Notes under the pieces: model-generated | Told to the model about the DNA's origin: nothing | The model's input: only the letters and a program-made list of their open reading frames with translations | Database searches by the model: none | DNA from: CAVUPF01 sp963803755 | GTDB taxonomy: Bacteria; Actinomycetota; Thermoleophilia; Solirubrobacterales; 70-9 | Assembly: GCA_963803755.1 (NCBI GenBank) | Contig: CAWDNP010000003.1 | Coordinates: forward strand, 62,001-126,000 | DNA: 64,000 nt | Reading direction: 5' to 3' | Shown: positions 18,756-26,879 of the stretch, piece after piece | How positions within the stretch are numbered: the stretch's first letter is position 1 | Layout: the number at the start of each line of letters is the position of its first letter | Translations under genes and position numbers: made by a program

Positions 18756-18798
18756 CGTCAAAGGCTGTATTCGACGGATTGGGCTGCTCCCGGTTTTT

Positions 18799-19467
18799 CT
18801 AGGGAGTCGCCGGCACGATTGCGATCGGACCGTCCTCCTTGGCCAGCTCGGCCGTCTCAAACCGCGGAGTCTCCACTCGCTCAACCCGCGGCATCAGCCG
18901 GGCAAACTCTTCCTCGGTCTCTAGGAAGCCGATGCGCGGGGTGCGGTAGTGCATAGGCACGATCCAGCGCGGGCCGAGGCGCTTGACGATTGCGGCAGCC
19001 TGCGCGGCGCCGATCGTCGGGCCGCCTCCGACCGGCAGGAAGGCCAGATCGACCTGGCCGATCGCCGCCGCCTGCTCGGTGCGCAGTTCGGTCTGCCCGA
19101 AATCCCCGAAGTGAGCGACGCGGACGCCGTCTAGCTCGAAGACGAAGATCGTGTTCGGCCCGCGCTGGGTGCCCGCCTCCTCGTCGTGCTCGGAGGCGAT
19201 CGCGAGCACCTCACCGATCGGGGATTCCAGTCGGCCGGCGGTCGAACGCAGGATGGTGGGATCGCCGGCGATGCCCTCGACCCCGTTGTGATCAAGGTGC
19301 TCATGGGTGACGAGGAGCAGGTCGACCTTGCCCACATCGATCGCCGGATATTCGAACTGCATTCCCCGCCCCGCCAGCGCCGACATGTCGCCGAAGGGAT
19401 CGATGAAGACCGTCGCCTCTGGTGCGGTCAGAGCGAAGGCGGACTGGCCATACCACTCAACGTGCAT
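18799..19467 (-). CDS. MBL-fold metal-dependent hydrolase (UlaG-like)
   Basis: 222 residues starting MHVEWYGQSAFALTAPEATV, with FIDPF, the metal motif VTHEHLDHNG (H55, H57, D59, H60), a later VAHFGDFGQ and PMHYRTPRIGF. This matches the beta-lactamase-like domain proteins related to UlaG and the UPF0173 group, zinc- or manganese-dependent hydrolases of uncertain substrate. GGAG 6 bases upstream supports the ATG at 19467. The tail of a degraded MFS gene overlaps its start. Confidence 0.85.
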   Translation of the reverse strand: MHVEWYGQSAFALTAPEATVFIDPFGDMSALAGRGMQFEYPAIDVGKVDLLLVTHEHLDHNGVEGIAGDPTILRSTAGRLESPIGEVLAIASEHDEEAGTQRGPNTIFVFELDGVRVAHFGDFGQTELRTEQAAAIGQVDLAFLPVGGGPTIGAAQAAAIVKRLGPRWIVPMHYRTPRIGFLETEEEFARLMPRVERVETPRFETAELAKEDGPIAIVPATP

Positions 19468-19469
19468 GT

Positions 19470-19650
19470 TGCTCCTTCAGTTGTGGGCTTTGCGTGGGTG
19501 GGCGCGGCCCTTGATCGGGGCTGCTCGCCGTGGCGGTAGCGACCGTCGTGCAGCATCGAGGCCGCCGCAGCCACGAGAAAGGCGCCGATTGCGAAAACGA
19601 AGGCTGTGTCGAGCCCATCGCGGAAGGCCGCGGAGATCAGGTGGAGGAAG
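19470..19650 (-). pseudogene. MFS transporter remnant (C-terminal end)
   Basis: About 60 codons read 'HLISAAFRDGLDTAFVFAIG' then AFLVAAAASMLHDGRYRHGE, the last helix and tail typical of EmrB-like MFS pumps. A TAG lies directly upstream in this frame and there is no start, so only the end of a former gene remains. It sits between the marR gene and the metallo-hydrolase, suggesting that marR once led an operon with this pump and that the body of the gene was deleted. Confidence 0.6.
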
Positions 19651-19699
19651 AAAGGAGTAGAGCGCTATCACTTGTAGCGACCCGTATCCGGCGAGGCCG

Positions 19700-20236
19700 T
19701 CATACGCCTGCGTCATCTGTACAACCTCGTCCTCGAGTCCCGACACCTTCATCTCCACCGCTCTCTTCGTCGAGGATCCGCCACCCCTCAATGAAGACGG
19801 TTCGCTCGGAGGCCGAGAGCCGGCTCAGGGTGCGCCGAATCGGTGTCATCGCATGCTGAATCCAGGCCTCGATGGCCTCGCGGCGATCCTCGTGCAGGGT
19901 GACGATTGTTCGGCGGCGGTCCTTGTCATCCTCAGTCCGGGTCACCAGTTCGGCCCTGCTTAGCTCTCCGACTAGGAGGCTCGTCGTTGGGACACCGAGC
20001 CCGATCCGCTCAGCCAACTCGCTGACGCTCAACTCGCCCTCCAAAGCGAGCGCGAACAGCACCGGCCCGTGGCGTTTGCCGAGCGATCCGCTCTCAAAGA
20101 TGGCAACGAGGTCGCTTGGCGCGGAGCCGGCACTCTCCTTGAGCGCCCTGAATACGCGCCCGAATCGTCCGATTAGCTCGGCAGCCGCCGCCTCGACAGA
20201 GGCCGCTTCGCGCTTTTTGGATGAGAGAGTCGGCAC
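19700..20236 (-). CDS. MarR-family transcriptional regulator
   Basis: 178 residues. The winged helix is clear: 'LEGELSVSELAERIGLGVPT', TSLLVGELSRAELVTRTEDD, then the wing DKDRRRTIVTL. MarR proteins bind palindromes as dimers and release on binding phenolic or drug-like ligands. The last 20 residues look atypical and may come from readthrough into the deleted MFS region. The divergent MMPL exporter and the double palindrome between them make this the likely regulator of both. Confidence 0.85.
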   Translation of the reverse strand: MPTLSSKKREAASVEAAAAELIGRFGRVFRALKESAGSAPSDLVAIFESGSLGKRHGPVLFALALEGELSVSELAERIGLGVPTTSLLVGELSRAELVTRTEDDKDRRRTIVTLHEDRREAIEAWIQHAMTPIRRTLSRLSASERTVFIEGWRILDEESGGDEGVGTRGRGCTDDAGV

Positions 20237-20260
20237 TGGCGGTGTGCTATAAGCCTGTTG

Positions 20261-20281
20261 CTTTTCGAAAAGTTCGAACTT
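20261..20281. promoter_or_regulatory. Double palindromic operator between marR and the MMPL gene
   Basis: Two perfect 12-base palindromes overlap by 3 bases: CTTTTCGAAAAG (20261-20272) and AAGTTCGAACTT (20270-20281), both centred on TTCGAA and 9 bases apart. They lie 25 bases upstream of the marR start and about 27-48 bases before the MMPL start, the normal place for a MarR site controlling divergent genes. Confidence 0.65.
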
Positions 20282-20307
20282 GTAACTACTTTAACAACCT
20301 CAGGATA

Positions 20308-22587
20308 GTGCCTCAAGAAAGACCAACAGTGGATCCGGGCCAAAGCGAACCTCGAAGGGCCGGCCTAGTCGCGCGTGTCGGGCGCACGGCCGTTGAGCAT
20401 CCGCGCGCTCTAGTGATCGGCTGGATCATCCTCTTGGTCGGCGTCTTGGCGGCTTCGGGTTCTGCCGGCACCAACTACGCCAGCAATTTTTCGCTGCCCG
20501 GGACAGAGTCCCAGCGGGCTATCGACCTGTTGAAGCGCGAATTCCCGGCGCAGGCCGGCGACTCCGATCAGATCGTTTTGCATTCCCTCCGAGGCCGAGT
20601 CACCGACCCGGCCATTCGTGCTCGCGTGTCGACGGTCTTGGCGCAAATCGCCAGGCTGCCCCACGTCAGCGGAGTCAACAGCCCGTATGCACCAACGGGG
20701 CACGTGGCGATCTCCCGTAACGGTCAGATCGCATTCGCGACGGTTGACTTCGACCAGCGCGCCAACGAACTGCCGAAAGCGGCGATCGAACGCGTGATCT
20801 CGGTAGCCGAGAGCGCCCGCTCGCCCCAGCTTCAGGTCGAGCTGGGCGGCCAGGCGATTGAACAGACGCAGCAGCCGTCGCTTGGCGCCACGACCCTGAT
20901 CGGCCTTGTCGCCGCGATCGCGATCCTTCTGATCACCTTCGGCTCGCTGATTGCGATGGGACTTCCGATCATCACCGCATTGCTGGGTCTCGGTACCGGG
21001 ATCGGACTGATCGGGCTGAGCACCCACGTCGTCGAAATGCCCAACTTCTCTACCGAGCTGGCAGCGATGATCGGACTCGGGGTCGGCATCGACTACTCGT
21101 TGTTCATCGTCACCCGCTTTCGGGAGAACTATCGCCGCGGCACCGACGTGCGCGAGTCGACCATTGCCGCGATGGATACGGCGGGCAGGGCGGTCCTGTT
21201 CGCCGGGCTGACAGTGATTATCGCGCTGCTGGGGATGTTCGCGCTCGGCATAAGCTTTCTCTACGGATTGGCGATCGCGGCATCCCTTGCGGTGGCGATG
21301 ACGATGCTTGCGGCGCTTACGGTGCTGCCGGCGCTGCTATCACGCTTCGGCGAGCGAATCGGGCGCAAGGCGCGCTCGCAGGCAACACGGACGGCAACCG
21401 ATGTCGGGCGGCCTAGTGCTGCTTCGGGCTTTTGGCCCCGCTGGGCGCGTTTGATCCAGCGCCACCCATGGCTGGGCGCGATCACCGGTCTGGCGATCAT
21501 GCTTGTCCTCGCCATTCCGGCCCTCTCCCTCCGCCTCGGCCAAAGCGACGCCAGCAGTGAGCCGACCAACCTGACCACCTACAAGGCCTATGAGCTTCTG
21601 GCGCAGGGCTTCGGCAAGGGCTTCAACGGACCGCTGCAGGTGGTCGTCCAGCTTCCGAGCCGGAAGGACCCCGCCGCCCTGCGTAAGGTCGCCGCATCGC
21701 TGCATCGCGCCGAAGATGTGGCCTCGGTCTCAGCTCCCGGCCTGAGCCCGGCGGGCAGGACGGCAGTGCTCCAGGTCTTCCCCAGCTCGGCACCGCAGGA
21801 CAGCGCCACCACCGACCTCGTGAACCGCCTGAGAGACAGCGTCCTGCCTCCGGTCGCCAGTACCACCCACACGACACTGCTGGTCGGTGGCCAAACCGCG
21901 GGTGGCATCGATTTCACCCACGTGATCGCCAAGAAGCTGCCGCTGTTCATCGGGATCGTCGTGGCGCTCTCGGCGCTCCTGCTGCTGATCGTCTTCCGTT
22001 CCCTGGTCATCCCGATCCAGGCCGCACTGATGAACCTACTTTCGATCGGTGCCTCTCTCGGAGTCGTCGTCGCCGTCTTCCAGTGGGGCTGGTTAGGGAG
22101 CGTTCTAAACATCGAAGGTGGGCCGATCGAGGCCTTCATCCCGGTCCTTTTGTTCGCGATCGTCTTTGGCCTCTCGATGGACTACGAGGTTTTTCTCGTC
22201 TCGCGCATACACGAGGAGTGGACACGTAGGCGAGACGCATCGGCGGCGGTCGTCGAGGGCGTTTCCTCGACCGGCCGTGTGATCACCGCGGCTGCTGCGA
22301 TCATGGTCTGCGTCTTCCTCTCTTTCGTCTTGGGCGACGAGCGTGTGCTGAAGCTCTTCGGACTGAGCCTCGCCAGCGCCGTCTTTCTGGACGCCTTCAT
22401 CGTTCGCAGCTTGCTGTTGCCGTCGGTGCTTGAGCTGATCGGGCGGGCCACCTGGAAGCTGCCGAATTGGCTCGAGCGCAGGCTCCCCCACCTTGCGATC
22501 GATGCGCCGACCGCTGTTGGGCCCCCAGCAGCGGGAGTTCCGGCGGAGGGCTCGGCCGAACCCGCCGCGGCGGCCGAGATCAGCTGA
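20308..22587 (+). CDS. MMPL/RND-family membrane transporter
   Basis: About 760 residues with the two-fold MMPL plan: a first helix (ALVIGWIILLVGVLAASGS), an extracytoplasmic domain, helices containing GVGIDYSLFIVTRFRE (with the proton-relay Asp-Tyr), then a second half with 'FGLSMDYEVFLVSRIHEEW'. Relatives export lipids, polyketides or drugs using the proton gradient. The GTG at 20308 is my choice (CTCAGGATA just before); GTG 20329 is possible. Longer starts cross the palindromic operator. The divergent MarR gene suggests ligand-induced expression. Confidence 0.85.
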   Translation: MPQERPTVDPGQSEPRRAGLVARVGRTAVEHPRALVIGWIILLVGVLAASGSAGTNYASNFSLPGTESQRAIDLLKREFPAQAGDSDQIVLHSLRGRVTDPAIRARVSTVLAQIARLPHVSGVNSPYAPTGHVAISRNGQIAFATVDFDQRANELPKAAIERVISVAESARSPQLQVELGGQAIEQTQQPSLGATTLIGLVAAIAILLITFGSLIAMGLPIITALLGLGTGIGLIGLSTHVVEMPNFSTELAAMIGLGVGIDYSLFIVTRFRENYRRGTDVRESTIAAMDTAGRAVLFAGLTVIIALLGMFALGISFLYGLAIAASLAVAMTMLAALTVLPALLSRFGERIGRKARSQATRTATDVGRPSAASGFWPRWARLIQRHPWLGAITGLAIMLVLAIPALSLRLGQSDASSEPTNLTTYKAYELLAQGFGKGFNGPLQVVVQLPSRKDPAALRKVAASLHRAEDVASVSAPGLSPAGRTAVLQVFPSSAPQDSATTDLVNRLRDSVLPPVASTTHTTLLVGGQTAGGIDFTHVIAKKLPLFIGIVVALSALLLLIVFRSLVIPIQAALMNLLSIGASLGVVVAVFQWGWLGSVLNIEGGPIEAFIPVLLFAIVFGLSMDYEVFLVSRIHEEWTRRRDASAAVVEGVSSTGRVITAAAAIMVCVFLSFVLGDERVLKLFGLSLASAVFLDAFIVRSLLLPSVLELIGRATWKLPNWLERRLPHLAIDAPTAVGPPAAGVPAEGSAEPAAAAEIS

Positions 22588-22743
22588 ACGCACGGGATTG
22601 GTTGCACCCGGGTTATGGACGGCGATCCGTCCGGCGCCCGCACCGGAAGGGAGCGGTCCCACTCTTGTCGACGATGGTGCCCTCGAGCGGGAAGCCCCGG
22701 TTCCGGGAGCCTTCTACAAGGTGGTTCTTAGGGGCCGACCTCC

Positions 22744-23547
22744 CTACCGTTCGGGATGCAGCGCGTGCCAGGAGCCCCCAAACTCGGTGATGCCATTGCC
22801 CGTCGCCTCACCCGGCTTCCTATCCCCCACATAGGTGTAGAGCGGGTGGCCGCCGTAGATCACCTGTGTAGTGCCATCGCTGCGCGGAGAGGTTCCTAGC
22901 AGCGATTGCTGAGCTCCCCCAGCGGCTTGAGGCGTGCCGCTCGTCGTCAGTGGCGGCCAGATCTTTGCGCAAGCCCCGTAGCAGGCGGACTTGCCGCCCC
23001 TGTCCTTGTGGAAGTCATAGAGGGTGAGGCCCTGTGAGTCGACGAGGATCCTGCCGAGCTTCGGGTTACTGGCGACGCTGACGCTCGTCCCACTTGCATT
23101 GGAGCTCTTCACTTTGCTGGGCGCCGATCCCTTGCCCCCTGTCTTCGAAGGGGCAGATCCCGAGCGCCGGGTGGATGTCCTCGTGCTCAGCGCGACCGTC
23201 TGCTGCCGGAGGCCCTGGATCTGCGCCTGCAACTTGGTCAAATCGGCGCTGGTCTTGTCCTCCAACGACCGCGCGGCACGGATGCGAGTGGCAAGTCGGT
23301 CGGCGCGGGTCTGTCGAGCGCGCAGCGAGTCGATCTGGTTCTGGAGCCTTTGGATGTCGCTGGCGGGAGCGCTGTTCTGGGAGTCCTCAATCGTCAAATA
23401 GAGGGCGGCTCCGCCGGCGCCGCTTGCAATCAGGAGCAGAGCCAATCCAACGCGACTGCGCACCCGGAGGGCCCGGTCGATCTCGTCTAGCCAGGCGCGC
23501 AGTCCGTCGAAATGGGTCGAGGCGTTCCTCTCCCGCTGGTTCTCCAT
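22744..23547 (-). CDS. Membrane-anchored Lipoprotein_15 (COG4315) protein with coiled coil
   Basis: 267 residues: a cytoplasmic N-terminus, one helix (VGLALLLIASGAGGAALYL), a predicted coiled coil (SDIQRLQNQIDSLRARQTRA through LQAQIQGLRQQ), a Ser/Thr/Lys-rich linker and then the secreted-repeat domain: LGRILVDSQGLTLYDFHKD, SACYGACAKIWPPL, VIYGGHPLYTYVGD and NGITEFGGSWHAL. The domain's two cysteines and the W-P-P motif are kept. Function unknown in the family. Most relatives are lipoproteins, so the coiled-coil anchor is unusual. It is followed by another family member on the same strand. Confidence 0.8.
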   Translation of the reverse strand: MENQRERNASTHFDGLRAWLDEIDRALRVRSRVGLALLLIASGAGGAALYLTIEDSQNSAPASDIQRLQNQIDSLRARQTRADRLATRIRAARSLEDKTSADLTKLQAQIQGLRQQTVALSTRTSTRRSGSAPSKTGGKGSAPSKVKSSNASGTSVSVASNPKLGRILVDSQGLTLYDFHKDRGGKSACYGACAKIWPPLTTSGTPQAAGGAQQSLLGTSPRSDGTTQVIYGGHPLYTYVGDRKPGEATGNGITEFGGSWHALHPER

Positions 23548-23584
23548 TGAGCAGAGGGATGCGGCTCTGGTTCAGGGCGGAGGC

Positions 23585-24043
23585 CTACCTCACCGCAGCC
23601 GCGTGCCAGGTGCCAACGTCCTTGACGCCTTCGCCTTCGATCTGACCCGCTTTCGTGTCTTCGGCGAAGGTGTAGAGCGGCAGGCCTCGATAGGTGACCT
23701 GCACCCCCCCTTCGGGCCGCTTGACGGTGCCCAGCTTCACCGGTCCCTTCGGCTTCACACCGACAGCCACTTTGAGCGGATGCCATATCGCCGTGCAGCC
23801 GCTGCTCTTCGTGCAGGCGAACTTGCCGTGCTTCTCGACGCTCAGGCTGTAGAGGGTATGGCCATTGGTGGCGGTGAGAATCGTCTTGCCCTTGACCTTT
23901 GCCTCCTTGACCACGACCTTCGAGCTCGTGCCGCCGGCGAGAGCGCCGCTGGCGCCGAGACCGAAAAGCGCCAAAGCTGCGATCACTACAACGGTCGCGG
24001 TTACTGAGGCTCGTGGGCTGCGCACTGCTTGAGACTTCGACAT
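23585..24043 (-). CDS. Secreted Lipoprotein_15 family protein
   Basis: 152 residues with a signal peptide (VTATVVVIAALALFGLGASG then ALAGG, no lipobox) and the repeat domain KTILTATNGHTLYSLSVEK, CTKSSGCTAIWHPL, VQVTYRGLPLYTFAED and GVKDVGTWHAAA. The second Pro of WPP is replaced by His-Pro. No cysteine follows the signal, so it is probably a free secreted protein. It lies 37 bases from the next family member. Confidence 0.8.
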   Translation of the reverse strand: MSKSQAVRSPRASVTATVVVIAALALFGLGASGALAGGTSSKVVVKEAKVKGKTILTATNGHTLYSLSVEKHGKFACTKSSGCTAIWHPLKVAVGVKPKGPVKLGTVKRPEGGVQVTYRGLPLYTFAEDTKAGQIEGEGVKDVGTWHAAAVR

Positions 24044-24104
24044 GATTCTCCTTGGTTGGGCGTTAAGGGGGCTTAGGGGTGCACCGCTGCCTGGGCCGAC
24101 GCTA

Positions 24105-25811
24105 TTATTTTCCGCCGCTCTTGAACATCAAGCTCTTGCCGGTGGTGGCTGCGCTGCCGCCGGTGGGCTGGAAGGTGATCTTGACCTTCAGCTTCAGCTT
24201 GTGACCCTTTGCCTTCTTCAGGGCCTTGGCGCCGGCACTGGTCAACTTCAGCTTCAGGCTGATCTTCCCTGCACCAGTGACAATCGTGGTGGCAGGCTTC
24301 AAATCCTTGCCCGAAGCCGAGATCGTACCGGGGCCGGGAACGCTGATCTTGAGCATTGCTGCGGTTCCCGTTGCAAGCGCCGATTCGATTGTGAACTGGT
24401 TCGAGGACGGAGGAGGGGGCGGAGGGGGCGGCGGCTCAACCAGTTCAGCCGGGGTCGTGAATTCCTGGTTTTCGCTAGTAGTCGTGCCGCCTTTGTTGTG
24501 TGCGACGAGGCGATAGTCGTAGGGGATCCCCGGTGGAAATTCCCCCACCACTTCCGAGACAGCGACCGGTGCGTCGCCGCCCCCGGCGACCATCGCATCA
24601 GGTGAGGGTAGATCTGTCCCGTAGGCGGTGGTCGTGCCGAATTCGAAGTGGTAGGACGTTTCGGCTCCGTGGGGATTTACCGTGCCGTTTATGACGTAGC
24701 CTGCCGCCGTTTTGGTAAATGGGGTAGCGACTACAGTAGGCGGTTCAGGAAGGGTTGTGAATTCGCGGTCGGTGCTTTCTGTTTTGCCTTTCGAGTTTTT
24801 CGCGAAGACGCGGTAATGGTAGGTCGTGTTCGGTTCTAACCCGGAAATGTCAGTTTCTACGGATTTCGTGGTTTCACCGGCCACGAGTACTCCTTCGGTT
24901 TCGGGCCGGTTGGTGCCGTAGGCAATCGACTTCCCAAATTCGAAGTGGTATGTCGTTTTCAGACCGTCGGGATTGATTTCGCCCCTAAGCGTTGCCGAGG
25001 TCTGGGTTATTTCGATCGCGGGTTTTGCGCTGGCCGCCGGAGCGCTTTCATTTTCCGCTTTGGGAGTTGTAAAGCTGGGTCCCTGTTTTGTTTCGGAGCC
25101 GCCGGCATTTTCGGCGAACAGCTTGACGTTATAGGTCGTATTGGGAAGGAGTTTTTCGAGAATTTTTAGTTTCACCGAAACCGTCACCGCGGTGCTTCCC
25201 TGGGGGTTGGTCTGTTCGCCGGCGACAGATTCGTACACGCCACTGCCTTCTGCGCTGTATTCAAAATGGTAACTGGCTATCGAGGATCCGTTTGGATTGA
25301 TAGTGCCGCTGAGTTCCTCGCCTCCGGTGATCGGGGTTGCCGCGTTCACGGTCACGGTCGGTTTCGTCGCGTTCCCCATGGTTCTGAATGTGTGATCAGA
25401 TGTTGGGGTCCCCGATCCGTACGTGTTGCTGGCCGTAATCTTGTAGTGGTATTCGGTGTTTTCGGTCAGCCCCGAGATCGTCTTTTCGACCATTTCGTTT
25501 TCGCCGGCACCGGTTACACCGGACACGCTTGATCCGTAGCTTGGGGTCGATCCGTATTCGATCGTGTAGTTTGTTGCGTAGCAGTACGTGTCGATGCTTA
25601 CAGTAACTTTCGCGCTGGTGTGGCTCGGGGTGGCCGAGGGACTGCCGATGAAAGGAGCGTACGGACCGCAATACGCCTCGGCGACGGAGGGCAAAACCGC
25701 GAGGGCGAGGGCCGCGATCGAGCTGCACAGGAGGGTGCGAGCAAGGGTGCCTCGCCACCACCGTGCCCTCGGTGTCCGTAGAGCGTGGTGATTGCTGTTC
25801 GAGTTGCTCAT
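24105..25811 (-). CDS. Secreted protein with fibronectin-III-like repeats
   Basis: About 568 residues. After a signal peptide (LLCSSIAALALAVLPSVAEA) come four or five repeats of about 90 residues built around 'NPxG…YHFEYG' and 'GLxPNTTYHYRVxAxN', a beta-sandwich pattern close to fibronectin type III. A proline hinge (nine consecutive P) then leads to a C-terminal domain with 'AGAKALKKAKGHKLKLK'. A GGAGG site 7 bases upstream supports ATG 25811 (25814 is an alternative). Probably a surface or adhesion protein. Codon use is less GC-rich than in its neighbours (many GTT, TCG, ATT codons), hinting at acquisition or relaxed selection. Confidence 0.72.
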   Translation of the reverse strand: MSNSNSNHHALRTPRARWWRGTLARTLLCSSIAALALAVLPSVAEAYCGPYAPFIGSPSATPSHTSAKVTVSIDTYCYATNYTIEYGSTPSYGSSVSGVTGAGENEMVEKTISGLTENTEYHYKITASNTYGSGTPTSDHTFRTMGNATKPTVTVNAATPITGGEELSGTINPNGSSIASYHFEYSAEGSGVYESVAGEQTNPQGSTAVTVSVKLKILEKLLPNTTYNVKLFAENAGGSETKQGPSFTTPKAENESAPAASAKPAIEITQTSATLRGEINPDGLKTTYHFEFGKSIAYGTNRPETEGVLVAGETTKSVETDISGLEPNTTYHYRVFAKNSKGKTESTDREFTTLPEPPTVVATPFTKTAAGYVINGTVNPHGAETSYHFEFGTTTAYGTDLPSPDAMVAGGGDAPVAVSEVVGEFPPGIPYDYRLVAHNKGGTTTSENQEFTTPAELVEPPPPPPPPPSSNQFTIESALATGTAAMLKISVPGPGTISASGKDLKPATTIVTGAGKISLKLKLTSAGAKALKKAKGHKLKLKVKITFQPTGGSAATTGKSLMFKSGGK

Positions 25812-25860
25812 CATCGTTCCTCCGTTGTGTGTGCGTCGGCCGACGGTGACATTCCCCGTG

Positions 25861-26631
25861 CTAGTGGCGGCCACCCGTTTGCCTGAAGGTCAGGGTTTTG
25901 CTCATGCTTCCCGCGCTGCCGCCGGTGGGAAGGAAGCTGATCTTTGCCTTCAGCTTCAGCTTGTGGCCCTTGGCCTTCTTCAGGGCCTTGGCGCCGGCAG
26001 CGCTCAGCTTCAGCTTCAGCTTTACGGCACCGGCTTCAGTTGCGGTGGCCGTGGCTGCCTTCAGGTCCTTGCCCGAGGCCGAGACTGTGCCCGGATCGGG
26101 CACCGTGACCGCGATCGTCGCGATCGTTCCCTTGGTCGTCGCTGCACCGAGGGTGAATTGATTGCTGGGTGGCGGCGGGCCAGAGCCTGATGGGGTCGTG
26201 AAGGTTTCGTCTTTGCTGGTGTTCGGCCCCTCAGAGTTGGAGGCCTCGAGGCGGAAGTGGTAGGTCGTGCCCGGCTGTAGGCCGGTGACCGTCTGGGAGA
26301 CCGGAACGAAGCCTTCGTTGGAGCCGGCGTCGGCGTCGGGCACCGGGACGTTTGTGCCGTAGCTGGTCGTGGTGCCGTATTCGAAGTGGTAGTGGGTGTC
26401 CAGTCCGTAGGGATCGACCGATCCCTTGAGTTCGAAGCCGCCGGCGGTCTGGACTGCCGGCTTGGGAACGACCAAGGGGGGCGCGTAGATGATCGCGGCG
26501 GCCGCGCCGGGGAAGGCGGCAAGCGCGAGGGGTGAAAGGGCGGCGGCGACAAGCAAACGAACGGCCCGGCCTCGATCGCGTCTTAGGCGCGACGGTCCAT
26601 CATCTTGGTCCCTAGTCTGCATCTCGCTCAT
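25861..26631 (-). CDS. Secreted protein with one fibronectin-like repeat, paralogue of the preceding gene
   Basis: About 256 residues: signal peptide (LLVAAALSPLALAAFPGAAA), a single repeat with VDPYGLDTHYHFEYGTTTSY and LQPGTTYHFRLEASNSEG, a short proline hinge and the same C-terminal domain (DPGTVSASGKDLK, AAGAKALKKAKGHKLKLK). It is a shortened copy of the larger protein immediately downstream, so tandem duplication is likely. The ATG at 26631 has AAGGAGG very close; the ATG at 26622 would be spaced better. Function unknown; extracellular matrix or surface display is an inference. Confidence 0.7.
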   Translation of the reverse strand: MSEMQTRDQDDGPSRLRRDRGRAVRLLVAAALSPLALAAFPGAAAAIIYAPPLVVPKPAVQTAGGFELKGSVDPYGLDTHYHFEYGTTTSYGTNVPVPDADAGSNEGFVPVSQTVTGLQPGTTYHFRLEASNSEGPNTSKDETFTTPSGSGPPPPSNQFTLGAATTKGTIATIAVTVPDPGTVSASGKDLKAATATATEAGAVKLKLKLSAAGAKALKKAKGHKLKLKAKISFLPTGGSAGSMSKTLTFRQTGGRH

Positions 26632-26879
26632 CCCTCCTTCTCTGGCCCCTTCGAGCCGGGGCCGACGTTCTCTGAACTGCCCTACGGCTGTAAGCCCCGA
26701 AAGGTTCGATCGACTGGGGTCCTCCAAGAAGAAGACCGGCCTCAGGCGCCACCCGTGCTGCATCGGCGACGCCGCTCCGGCAGGATGGTCATCCCAGGCG
26801 CGAGACCGCGTACTAGTCAGCATGGACGCCGAAGCGGGCTGGCCCTCGGCGTTCGCATATGTCGCGGGTTAGCGTCGCG

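Noticed and set aside
20261..20281. TTCGAA palindromes as LexA boxes
   Set aside because: GTTC and GAAC are in the wrong order and lack the four-base spacer of the SOS box; a MarR site fits better.
20221..20307. Upstream start for the MMPL transporter
   Set aside because: The extra residues are not family-like and the segment holds the MarR-type palindromes and overlaps the marR start.
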